Of a stretch of DNA of 64,000 nt, positions 33,770 through 45,300 are shown piece after piece. Origin of the DNA: Coffea arabica. Lineage: Eukaryota; Streptophyta; Magnoliopsida; Gentianales; Rubiaceae. A program made the position numbers and the translations under genes. The stretch lies in contig NC_092320.1 of NCBI RefSeq assembly GCF_036785885.1, forward strand, positions 12,959,557 to 13,023,556, written 5' to 3'. Below the pieces are notes generated by a model. The model did no database searches. It saw only the letters and a program-made list of their open reading frames with translations, and had not been told where the DNA came from. Position 1 is the first letter of the stretch, and the number at the start of each line of letters is the position of its first letter.

Positions 33770-34396
33770 ATAAGTCGCATTGCAGGGGGGAAAGATGGAA
33801 GAGAAACGACTAGCTAGCTTCAGAGGAATTTGGTGGTAAACATTCTGGTGAGTTCCCCGAATATTTTAAGGAGTCATTCCTGCAAAAGCCAAAATAGCTA
33901 GAATTAGCATTCTGTCCCCAGTCCCCCACCCAATTTAAAAGGGAAAAAACAAAGAAAAAAAAATCAAAGAATGAAAACGATCAGCCAATGACACCACACC
34001 CGACATTTGGGTATTCTTTACATCAAGAATAATAAAGGAACTACGCCACCCCACTTACAAAACCTAGATATATAGTAGTAGTACTTACAAGTTGATAAGG
34101 GAGGCGTGGATCAATTGATGACTGCGAATATTAATTGAGAAAGGCAGTTTTAGTCAGCGAGAGATGGGCCAGAGACCAGAGTAAGACTTGAGAAGTATCT
34201 TTGTTCTTGTGGCCTCTTCATACCAACACGTGCTCTTCTGATCTGAAGTGTTAGTAATTGATTGAGGCCTTAAGGGTGGCGGTGGTGGTGGCAACTGTGG
34301 TGCACTCGTGGCGGCGGTGGCTAGGGTTTGTGTGAGAAATTGTGAAGGGAAGACCGAGAGAGAAATGCGGGAGAAGCAATTAGAAATGGAATTCAA
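33770..34396 (-). pseudogene. Exon-intron-like block with polyproline codons, copy 2
   Basis: Second copy of the block at 30178-30820, in the tandem unit. The reading frame is retained to the same stop, again without an ATG, and the proline run is shorter (six against eight). The splice-like sites are conserved. Confidence 0.4.
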
Positions 34397-34446
34397 TTTG
34401 TGAAAAATAACTTTTGCTCTAAGCCTCTGATTTTTGAATTGGGAAA

Positions 34447-35784
34447 ATGGTTAATTCCGTCCCTATACTTTCATACTTGTGTCGATTTAGTCCATTTATT
34501 TTATTCTTGACTAATTAGATACCTTAACTTAAAATGCAAGTTCAATTGAGGTCCTTTACAGCGGCGCCAGTAGAAAATATCGAGCGGGCGTGAAATTGAC
34601 CACATAATAAGGGCAATTTTCGAACATCACTTATGAGGCTCTAAAAAAGCCAACTAAAATCATACGATAACAGAATTAAAATCATCCCTTTTTTTTTCTT
34701 CTTATACTTCGTAATTATCGTTAGGCACAAATCATAGCGTCATCAACCATGTTTTTTCTAAATCCAATTTTACTCTTGTTGATAATCGTATTCCCTTTTT
34801 TAATCTTTAGATTCTTGCCCAAAACATCCACTCTGCATATCACGAACAATTGGTGGCAGACTTTAGCTGACAAATTTTACAGATACCAGTTGTACAGAGT
34901 TCCCTAATTCAACGACCACATGCAGGAAAATCAACTCCACCGAAAAGTTCACACCTACCTCAGTTCCCTACTGCCCGTCGAGGACTCCGACTTCACCAAG
35001 CTCTTTTCCGGTGCCAAACCCAACGAGATCAACCTCGTCCTCGACAATTTCCTCGACGCTCGATTGTTCTAGATTAGCCAGAAATGTGATAGATCTGGGT
35101 TGAAATTGCTGGTTCTCAAGATCAGGTAGTCCGACAAGCGCAGAATTATGCGCCCCTATCTCTAGCATATCCATACGGTCTTCGAGGAACTCGAACAGCA
35201 AAAGGATGTCAAACTTTACATCAATATCGAGGAAGAGCCGCAGAGAAACGGACAGTGGAGGTCGGTTCCCTTCACGCATCCGGCGATGATTGACTCTGTC
35301 GTGATGGACTCGGACTCAAAGAACAAAGCCAAGTCGGATTTAGAATCCTTCCTCAAGTGCAAACAGTATTATCACCGATTAGGACGGGTTTGGAAGTAGA
35401 GTTATCTCCTCTACTGGCCCTCCGGTACCGGGAAGTCCACATTCATTGCTGCAATGGCCAATTGCCCAAATATCTCTTGAATTATAACCCTAATTATTTT
35501 CTACATAAGTCACTTTCAGTTTGGTATGATTTTAGAGTTTAATTCTGTTACCGTATGATTTTAGTTGGTTTTTTTAGAACCCCATAAGCGATGTTCCAAA
35601 ATAGCCCTTATTATGTGGTTAATTTCCCGGCCACTTGATATTTTTTGGTGGCGCCGCCGCAAAGGGCTTGAATTGGACTTGTATTTTAAGTTAAGGTATC
35701 TAATTGGTCAAGAATAAAATAAAAGGATTAAATTGGCACAAGTATAAAAGTATAGGGATGAAATTGGTCATTTTTCCTTTTGAA
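34447..35784. mobile_element. Pack-MULE with captured AAA-ATPase fragment, copy 2
   Basis: Second copy of the Mutator-like Pack-MULE, carried along by the tandem duplication rather than by a separate transposition, because the surrounding unit is duplicated too. It has the same inverted repeats and the same TTTTGAATT flank on each side. End coordinates are approximate to a few bases. Confidence 0.85.
34749..35540 (+). pseudogene. AAA-ATPase (BCS1-like) 5' fragment, copy 2
   Basis: Parallel copy of the fragment at 31174-31985. It has an extra early stop in the region equivalent to VPQFND (after RVP), lacks seven codons around LDPNQIV, and shares the later stops. Its P-loop is closer to functional, WPSGTGKST, than the GTEKS of copy 1, so copy 1 gained that change after duplication. 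Not functional. Confidence 0.86.
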
Positions 35785-35968
35785 TTCCAACCTAGTAATT
35801 AGTTATACAAATAGAGGTATTTTTATAATTTCATAAATCTTGTCGAGTTAACGAGCCTAAGCTGCTTCATAAACGAGTCGCTCGAGTTCGGGTTTGACCG
35901 AACTCGAATCGAACTTTGACTCAAGCGGCTCGTGAGCGGCTCGATTCGTTTGCAGTCCTAATTCGAGG

Positions 35969-36782
35969 AATGGGTGAAGGGAATTGCTAAAATAGTCCTT
36001 TAAGTATTTACTAAGTCTCAATTTAGTTCTCAATATTTTATAGTACTTTTTAATCTTTTTTTTTTTTTTTGTAGTTTGGACTCGAGAATTTGTACAACAT
36101 TCAACTTTAAAATTTTATTGAGGTTTAATTATATTTATATAGTTGAAAATGGAGGTTAAGCTATGTTTTAGGCTTCATTCTTTGTTTGGATACCTTTTCT
36201 CTTTTCTTTTCTATATTTTTTGTCTCTTACGTACTTCTTATTTTTATACTTTCGTTTGAAAAAATTATTTGCAAATGCATTCTTTGGAAAAAAAATATTG
36301 CACTTAATTATCATATTTCTAACGATCTCAAGTACATTGCGTTAGAAAAATTCTACACTAATATATTAAACAAATGATTAAAATAAATTTTAATCCAAAC
36401 AAGATATTCTATAAAAACTATCATAGCACAATTTAGTAATCTATGTTTTTCTTTCTACTTTTTTAAAATATTTTCTCTGTAAAATTTGACAACTTAATTA
36501 ATTATTTTATTTTTCTTTGGTAATTAACTAGATCGAAAATTTCATGAAAAAAAATTCTAGATTGAAATATATCACTTTTGAAACATCTAGGTTCCTTTGT
36601 TCGATGTACTAAGAATCAAGAAAAGATATCAAATGAGGCTGAAAAGCACCAATATTTTGAGTTTGATACTAAATTTGCAAATTTTCTTTTTCCATCGTGG
36701 ATCCTTTGCTTTTGCCTCCAACCAAAAGAATGGTATTTTAAGAAATTCCGGAAGTTGGATGAAAGACGGAGGAAAACTGGAA
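35969..36782. other. Upstream region of the GNAT gene
   Basis: AT-rich DNA with a poly-T run near 36058-36071. The frame of the GNAT first exon is open back to 36597 with further ATGs at 36633 and 36759. I see no clear TATA box. Wording near 35985-36035 (TAGTCCTTTAAG, CTCAATTTAGTTC) resembles a decayed Mutator-type terminal repeat. Confidence 0.4.
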
Positions 36783-39700
36783 ATGGCTATCCTAAGATCA
36801 CCTTGTCCGCTCAACTCAAAAGTCCACCCTGTCGTCACCACCACCACCGCCCTGATCGCCACCCATTGCCACCGCCAACTACCTCCACCATTTTTGTCAC
36901 TGTCCATCTCTTCTAAACTTTATAACCACCAGCAAACACCACAACCAACCACAAAGGAATCAGCACCACAAAAAATAAGAATTGACAAGTCATTCCTAGA
37001 TGTCTCTGAAGCCACTTCGGACACTGAGCTCTGGGCTGCAGCCTGTCTCCGCGTCCGAACTTTCTATGACTTCCAAGACCAGGACTTTGGCATTCAAGTG
37101 AGTCTGAGGATTCCAAACTCAAATCCCTTCATGTTGCCTTGATAAAAAAAAAAAAAGTTTTTTTTTTTAACTCTCTTGTTCTTTGTTTATCTTAGTTTTT
37201 AGTGTGTGATTTAGTTGTTCTTGCTTAATTTCTTGTTAAGAGTGATAAGAAACTTATGGGATTTTTTTAAAAATAGAAACTTGGCAACAGGGGAAGCGTA
37301 TTGGTAATCAAGATGATTTATTGGCTGTATATGAACCTCATTCTGATAGAGTAAGTTGGATTTGATTCAGATGAAAAGAAGCCATAGTTGAACTGTTTGA
37401 TTCCAGTGCTTTGCCATGTATGTAATGCTTCTATTAAAATACATAATCTACAACTGATGTGAAATGATTTTGATGACATTCAGGCAGTACTATGTATGTG
37501 CAAAATGATCAATGTAATGCTGATAGTATGTTCTACTTGTCAAGTATTATTAGGATCATAAAAGGTACTTGGCCGAACATGAATACAAGGCGCTTAAGGA
37601 ACGCATAGCAGGGACACGGTTGGGCTTTAAAAAGGTCTCTTGTATTAATGCTACATTACCATGGTCACAAGTAGCAACCATCTCAGATGATTTATGCAAG
37701 TCTTGCAAGGTAATTCTTGTTCTGTCTTGTTCCTAATACTCAATTTAAATACTGTCATCTCTAAATGGTATATTAGCAGGGCCAGTTTTATCCATGTGTA
37801 TAAACATTTAATGGATTTGGAATGTTTTGTAATTGCCAATTTTTTGCTTGTACCTTTTTTTCTTTCTCCCATTCTCTTCTTTGTTTCATTAGTGGGGCTT
37901 TGTCCCTCAGTTGTGATTAACTTGTAAACTTATGAGCTTTCGTTATTGTTGATTTCGTGGTTTGAATCTTGGAAGATCAGGGTTCAGTAGATATTACTTG
38001 CAAAATGAGTCGGCATCCTACTCTGTTAGTTTTAGACTGCAGGCTTATCTTGTATGGTCTGCTTTGTCTGTTAGAGTTCAGTAGATAGTTTCAAGTTCTG
38101 GTTCAAATGGTCTGTCACCATTGCTGTGTCACAATCTACTGGTTGTGTGAAGATTGGTATGACTGGTTTGCTGGCTGTGCACAAGATATTTTGAGTATGA
38201 GTTGATGCTTTTGATTGACGATGATAATTCTAAATTGTGGTCATAGTCCTTGCTAACACTAGACTGTTCCCAAGTAGAAGAACATTGGGGAAGGCAGTAT
38301 ATGGTTGACCAAGTGTTTATTCTTCAATTTGTTATTTCATTTTTTCTGTTCCCTTCTATTGCACTGAAAGATTGACAGTGTCTCACTCAATCTGCACATT
38401 CAAGTGCTGAGACATTATTGAGCACAGGATACCCCATCTAGTTTTAAATTTTAGCTCATACATTTTAAGAGAAGGAAGAAAAGGAAAGAAAAAAGGCAAC
38501 AAGGCTTTCCTGTATATTATCTGATGATCATAAGTTCAGAAGGCTGTGCAAAATCTGCTCAAAAAGTTGTTATACATAATGTCATATGGTCATGTAAGCA
38601 TTCAGAATGGGGTAAAGGTGTCAGAATGTGAGCTGGACTTGGCTTACCAACAGTCCAATGGGCTAGTGTGCCTATGAATTTTTTATACATCCTTCAACTG
38701 GATTTGTGAGAAATTTGTTTGTAATTTGAGTTTTCAAGCAACTATCTTTGCTAAACAGATTTCATAACGTCAAATCTTAAATTAGTTATCATTGAAGGCG
38801 GAATCATGTTTTGTTACATTCTGGATTCCATGTTTATAGCTAAATTTGTGGTTAAGATCTTCTTTAATTTTGTATATTTTGCCACCTTTACGCTATAACT
38901 TAACGTGGTAGATGGAAGGGCAGTATTTTAATAAGAGAAATGTCAATGATCTGTTCTGTATTAAAGGGCACAAGTACTTTTACCTGTTTATAAAATTATG
39001 TTGCTGCTGTTTTCTGTTTTGGGATGAATGAATGGATTAGTGAGGAACCTTCAGATTCATGATGTTTGCTGCTCATTTTGGAATTAACTTGAATCTTTTT
39101 GAGAACATGCTGATGATGTTTAGTTCATTGCTTCATCACAAGGTTATGACCTATTTTTGTCTCCCTTTGTTTGCATAATTTTGCAGCGCATTTAGATGTT
39201 TTATGCTGTTGTGGTTTCGCAGTTTTCAAAAGGTCAAGAGGAACGAGTGGTTGTTGGTACCTTAGACCTTAACCAGTGTATCAGGCTTCCAGATGAAATA
39301 ACAGGGATGAAGCCAAAGGTAATTATTACACTAGTTTCGTGTTTGGGCAATGGTAAAGTCCACCAGCCAAGTCTCTTTGGAGATATGGCTGAAATGTAAA
39401 GGCAAAGCAGTTAAGAATTTGACTCTATATCTTGACAGGGAATTGGAGCTGATTTTGCTAGGGCATACCTGACCAATGTATGTGTTGCCAAGGAACTCCA
39501 AAGAAATGGCTTGGGTTATGATGTCATTGCAAAAGCAAAGATAGTTGCTAGAAATTGGGGTAACCTCTGTTTGTCTCCTATTGATTTATATTCCCTTGTC
39601 CTCAATTTTGCATATAATGATTTGTTTCTTTCCCTGGTCACCTTATCATTAAAGAGCTGAATACATACATACATACATACATACATATGTGAGATTGACT

Positions 39701-40341
39701 TACAGTTGTAATTTAAACCAGTAGATACAACCTATTCCAATATGTACATAAACTTCTATTCAAATGCAAGGAAGTAATTGATTATCAGAAAGCACTCTTG
39801 ATTACAAGTGAGGATTTGACTGCGAAAAATATTGTTTACATCTGAATGAGTGCATCTTTCTCTTTTCTGGTACTTCTCGTATTAACATGATAAAGTAGTG
39901 CCCAAATGTAAGTATTGCTGTTTGTAAAGCTGTGCTCTGTGTGAATCTGCATGTGCATGGTTATTTCTATTAAAACAATAAAGTAACAAGTGTAAGTATT
40001 GCTGTTGGTAAAGCTGTTCTGTGTTTGAATATACGTGCATGGATGTTTGTATTTTGTCCACATTAGGTTCTTAAGAAACCACTTCCTGTCTAATTTCGTG
40101 ATGTTACGTTTTATAGATTTAAGCTGATGTACTTCATTTGACTTCAAATAAACTGTCATACTTTTCAGGTATAAGTGATTTGTATGTCCATGTTGCCGTT
40201 GATAATGAGCCAGCAAGGAATCTATACCTCAAAAGCGGTTTTGTTCGGGAGAATGAGGAACCTGCATGGCAAGCAAGATTTCTTGATCGACCTAGAAGGC
40301 TTCTTCTGTGGATAGGTCTTCCAATCACGTATGAGTTGTAA
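36783..40341 (+). CDS. GNAT-family acetyltransferase, plastid type (GNAT6/7-like)
   Basis: Five exons give 286 aa: 36783-37097, 37554-37709, 39223-39318, 39439-39559 and 40169-40341. The ATG at 36783 starts a basic, Ser/Thr/Pro-rich leader typical of a chloroplast transit peptide (MAILRSPCPLNSKVH...); upstream in-frame ATGs at 36633 and 36759 are possible but less likely. The GNAT fold follows: EATSDTELWAAACLRVRTFY, then GTLDLNQC, the acetyl-CoA motif A region VCVAKELQRNGLGYDVI (R-N-G-L-G loop), and motif B, DLYVHVAVDNEPARNLYLKS. The C-terminus is RPRRLLLWIGL. Arabidopsis plastid GNATs acetylate lysines and N-termini; the substrate here is unknown. Intron 4 holds a (CATA)n repeat. A 74-base segment at 37276-37350 might be a cassette exon. 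Confidence 0.93.
39661..39688. repeat. (CATA)n microsatellite in GNAT intron 4
   Basis: About seven tandem ATAC/CATA units directly downstream of exon 4. Confidence 0.95.
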
Positions 40342-41829
40342 TGCTATCATTGTTCCTATACCTTTCCCTCTTCTTCTCCAACTCCGTGTACCATAATAGT
40401 CGGTATACTAGCGGAGCTCTGTGACCCATAATTTGCTACGTAGCGATTCTTTCCCCCTTATTTCGGGGTACAACAGGAGGGCAACGGAATGTGATTGGTT
40501 TAATTTGTACATGTACTATGCTCAATTTGAATGTAACTCAAGACGTCAATTCTTTCTGTCGCTTGTTGAATGGTCAAAAAGAAAAGAAGATAACAGTTCC
40601 TGCACTGATTCTCAACTTGCCTTCTCACATTACATTCCTAGCTGGAAATGCCTGCAGGTTATTCAATCGCTAGGCATCAGTCTGTGAAAGTATGCCGTTG
40701 ACATTACTGGAACCTTGTCTATGCATTTGGAAGGCAAGAAAACCACAATAGCAAACTGATCCAGTTCTTTACTGAAGAAAAAGACGAGATTGTGATTGCA
40801 TTCCGGGACTATGAGATGATGCATTTTGGATTGCATATCACTTCGCTAGTATTGAATATCCAGCGTGCAAAGCCAACTTCTCAATGGTAGTTGGGACCAT
40901 AACTGTGAATGTTCATGAAAATACTTCTTTCTGCAATGCGCCACAATGCAACATGTAACCCAACACAAGTAATCCCTAGTCATTTTCGTCTAGTCGACTC
41001 CCACTTCAAAAGCTGCCGTTTCCCGATGACATGAACATTGGCGATAAAACAGAACAGAACAGAAAAGCTCTTATTAAATGACCCCATTTCTAAAGGATTT
41101 TTTGAACAAACTAGCCTGTTCAACTCGTATGCCTTTTAATCTGATAATATGTAAAAGTTCATATATGTCTTTCTAGTGACGGAGTCAGGATTTTTTTTCT
41201 TAGGGGGTCAAAATTTTTTCTAACCAAATTATCTTAATATGTTATATTCAAAATAATTTCCATCCATTTAAATATATGACATCTTAAAATATCAAATATT
41301 AACTTTTATTATAAAGGAATGTCTATTTCCTAAATATGCAGAATAGTCATAACGAAAATTAAGACAAGAAATAACCTCTGATTAAATATCTTATAACATT
41401 ACAAATCAATTGCACATTATGAGAAGATACTCCAATATGTCACTTGTGCAAAAACAAAATATAACTGTTTTCATTTTAAAAAAGGATAAAAGTTATGTTA
41501 ACATACCTTGAAATTCCAATCTCTTTTCTTAAAAATAAATTGAGCTTTATGCTTTTTTATAAAATTATCTATGATTGAATTAGTGCTAAATTTTCGAGCA
41601 ACTTTCTTTTTTATGTACACATTTAGGCAATCAATCAAAAAATTATCTTCTATCTTGTTTTAGAGTTTCGTTTTGATTATCTTCATAATTGAAAAAATAA
41701 TATATCATATTGGGTCAATTTACTATGGATCATCAAATTATATGATTAATTTTTTGAAAGTTAAATAATTAGCACAATAAAAATAAATAACTTGGTTTGA
41801 AGAAAAAATTAATTCAAAGGTTGCTAATT

Positions 41830-41863
<34 letters not shown>

Positions 41864-42394
41864 CTCATAATATAAACTAAAATTGTCAAAAATTAGGGAG
41901 GCCAACTTTATCTTATTCATATATTTACACACTATGAATTAAAATTTTTCAAACTTAGGGCACCATGGCCCCCTTGGCCCTTCAATTACTTTTTTGCCAC
42001 ATATATTATTTCCCACAAGGTGTTGGAAAATTTTTCTAAACTCTCTCCAAAGTGATTTGACGAAACAACGCAATCATGCAAATTCATGACAGGTAAAATT
42101 TTGAGCCCAATAGGCTTTGGTTTATATATTAGGACCCATATGAGATTTTACGAAAATCTGACGGTCAATTTTATCAATTTGCCATTGTGGAATATTGAAT
42201 TAACTCCAGACCCCAAAGTTTAGCATATTCCAACTCTTCATCCACCCTGCCCATGGTACTAACTGAAACAACAAACCCCTCAAAATCTCACATTCAATTC
42301 CCCCTTTTCGAATTCTCCTGCTAAAACCATCGCATGTCCACCATTGGGTAATATCAACATATTTTAGAAGTCCAAATTCAACAAATTATTAGTG
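40342..42394. other. Intergenic between the GNAT gene and PIG-B
   Basis: The first several hundred bases are presumably the GNAT 3' untranslated region. A repeat-like, AT-rich segment at about 41171-41965 is listed separately. The last 150 bases are the likely PIG-B leader. No other gene seen. Confidence 0.5.
41171..41965. repeat. Degenerate AT-rich dispersed repeat (family unresolved)
   Basis: Begins near GTGACGGAGTCAGGATTTT and TAGGGGGTCAAAATTTT, and ends near CATGGCCCCCTTGGCCC. This vocabulary recurs at the ends of dispersed eudicot elements. I cannot show proper inverted repeats or a target duplication, so the class is open. It contains a (TA)n run at 41833-41860. Confidence 0.35.
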
Positions 42395-45300
42395 ATGAAA
42401 CTAAGAAAGAACACGCCTATTACTACTAATTCACCAACAAACAACAGTACCCAAAATCTGAGTCTTTCTCAAGATGGCAATGAGAAGAAGAAAACCCACA
42501 TCCCAAAATCGAGATTTTTACTCAATAAGGTATTTTTAGCATGTCTGGTTACAAGAGTAGTCAATGCTTTATTGATACAGACATATTTCAACCCGGATGA
42601 ACATTGGCAAGCTCTTGAAGTTGCTCATAAGCTCACTTTTGGGTAATGCTTCAAGTTTTAGCTTTTGACCATCGAAATTGTATTCGTTTTTGTTTTTCTT
42701 ACTTATGTTACTTTTTATTTTGTTTCATATCATTGTGTGAAGGTTTTCTCATTGATTTGAATGACTCCAGATATGGGCATTTGACATGGGAGTGGAATAG
42801 GGGTATCAGAAGTTATCTGCATCCTTCAATATTTGCTCTTCTTTATAAAGTTCTCGCTTTTTTGCATCTTGACACCCCCTGGTTCATGGTAACTACTTTT
42901 TTTTTTTTCTTTTCTATGATTTATAATGCATGATTTATTATAGCTTTTTTTTCGTGCTTTAGCTTTTTTTTAAATCATTTTTTTTATAATTGGAAAATGG
43001 AATCTAATACGTACCTTGGAGGATTAAAGTGTGTACACCATTTAGGTCGATTAATGACGTTATTCTTCCCACTTTTGGTTGAAATGTGAGCTAGTCCATT
43101 TCAATTTTGTGGTTAAATTGCTTGATGAGGGGAGTTCCTAGATATGCCGTTTCCTTGTTGAAAATCCCTTTTCCGATGAACTAGTGGGATTCAGCCTCAA
43201 GAAGGGCTGATAATAATTGATCAACTATTCTAGAATGCAACCTACTTCTCTGAAGAGTTAGATAAATTCATTTACGAGTTATCGAATACACAGTAGAAAC
43301 TTTCAGATTTTGAATTGGAAATTTAGGTTGCTTTTCAGCTGTGCAAATGATTGGGGTGCATTTTAAGTGCAATCCCTATGGGATATGAAGGTTAGGCATG
43401 CACATACTTGATTGTCAAAATTGTAATGTGCATTTCCAGTGTGTGAAGTTTAGAATTTAGACCTATGATTTTCCAGAAAACAATGGAACTTACAACATAT
43501 TAAGTTGCTTTTTGTGTATATTTCTGTTTCTGAGTATTTCTAAAACAGCATGACAAGTTTGAATAAAGTTTGCTGTCCCTGAAAGGCTGAAACTATCTTC
43601 CTTTCTCTGTTCCAATTACTTGGGATAAGTTTGACTGTTAATGGAGGTTATGCTTCATATAGAGTTAGATTACATTAGAATGTATAAAATTTCTAGTAAA
43701 GAAGTTATATTGCACGTTATATGAAGATATTGCATTATTTCATAATTTGCTTTGCTGTCAGTTTGTGACTTATATATGATCATCATGCTCAATAGGAATC
43801 TCTCTGAGGTGGAACATTAAGATTAGCTTTGGACATGAAGTGGATTTCCTGTTGTTATACGTATCTGTTTTCTCAACCCGAGGCTATCCATGCTTTTGTG
43901 TTGAGACAATATGGATCAAGTAACTTTTTGTAAGAGTAGAAAGCATGCCTATTTATGCCAAGGCCAAAAATAGTGGAATACTTGGACACAGGACTATATA
44001 TCTTGTTTACATGTAGTTTCTGTTATAAACTTAGAGTTGTTAGAAGTTTTATGACATGAGCTCTTTGACATTAAGTTCACTTTGCATGGTTTCTTGAAAG
44101 TAATTAATTTAATTAGAATAGCAATGAATTTGGGTTGTAAATATTCCCATAGTCGCGATACTCTTGGCATCGAAGTTCAAGATCAGTCTCAAAATGACCT
44201 TGCCTGTCCAATAATGTTTGATTCTCTCTTGGTGGATTTGGTTTCTGCAATGATCAACCTGTTAGTGATTGCTTGCAGTTTGGCTGTTAGGCTTTTTGGT
44301 TGATTGATTCCTGTCTCACATCCTACCTCTAGTCGCCTTAACTATCCTCATATCTTCAGCCATCCCTTGCCCCTCTCAAAAGAAATGTTGTACTTATAGA
44401 AACCGTTTTGCTGCTATGGTCCCAAACTTGTGTTGGCTCATGTTAATTTGGCTACAGAATCAATAATTGAGCTGACTCTGATAAAAATCTTGGCACTTGA
44501 TGTCAACTGTATGTGCTTATAATTTGTTGATGACTGAAAAATTAGAAGAATAGTTGTGTTCCTTCCCTTTCTGTTGTCACTAATGAAGTCCACATTCAAC
44601 AGATGAAAGCTCCTCGATTATTACAGTCTATATTTTCTGCTGTTGGTGACCTTTACTTGTACAAGCTCTCCAAGATTTTGTTTGGTGAACATGTTGCAAG
44701 ATGGGCTGTATCCTTCTGTATGGACTTCAGAATTCTTTCTGTATTTGTTTTTTGTTCTCTGCTTTGTGAGCATTTTAAAAAGAAAAAAATTGATTTCTTA
44801 AGCTGCTATGCACTGTTGCCCACCTACCGACCCCTAATTGTAGAGAGCACCCAAAGGATCATAATCAGTTCAAATGTTGGCTATGTGGTACTTAATTCTA
44901 CAGCAGCTCTTTGCACAGTTGGCAAATTGGTTCATATTTTTCTGCATCACACGCACGCTATCTAATACTTTGGAGACCGTTCTTACACTGGTGAGCCTTT
45001 ATTACTGGCCCTGCATACGCGCTTCTTCCGGCGAAGATCCCTTGGCACCAAGAAGATGGGGGCTGGCTCTAGCAGCATTAGCATGTGCTATTCGCCCTAC
45101 AAGTGCTATTATATGGATTTATGTTGGCCTTCTAGAGCTGTTCTCGACACTCCATAGAGTAAAATTCATTTTTATGGAGGTGATTCCTATTGGGTACGTA
45201 TTTTGCAACCTTTCTTTGATGGAATTTTTCCAATACTATCCATGCTGCTTGTTTTGGTAATCGTTATTAAATCTATAGACAAATTAAATTAAGTAGACAG

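Larger units (their letters stand above)
32263..35824. repeat. Tandem unit copy 2, about 3.56 kb
   Basis: Direct repeat of the unit at 28681-32262, in the same orientation, ending GTATTTTT (35817-35824) where the interrupted hAT MITE resumes. Net length is 28 bases shorter. One visible difference is a 21-base loss near 35041 in the AAA-ATPase fragment; another is fewer proline-codon repeats near 34275. Confidence 0.9.
28428..35960. mobile_element. hAT MITE split by a tandem insertion
   Basis: The left part (28428 to about 28688) begins TAGGGCTGCAAACGAGGCG and the right part (about 35825-35960) ends GATTCGTTTGCAGTCCTA. These are the same MITE termini as the element at 19237-19712. Flanks GTTCGAGA (28420-28427) and ATTCGAGG (35961-35968) match at six of eight bases, an aged 8-bp target duplication. 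The MITE itself is about 400 bp. The remaining 7.1 kb between the halves is two tandem copies of another unit. Confidence 0.82.

Noticed and set aside
36578-36916. 112-codon frame overlapping the GNAT first exon in another frame
   Set aside because: It is a shadow of the GNAT exon; the histidine/proline-rich sequence comes from reading the transit-peptide region out of frame.
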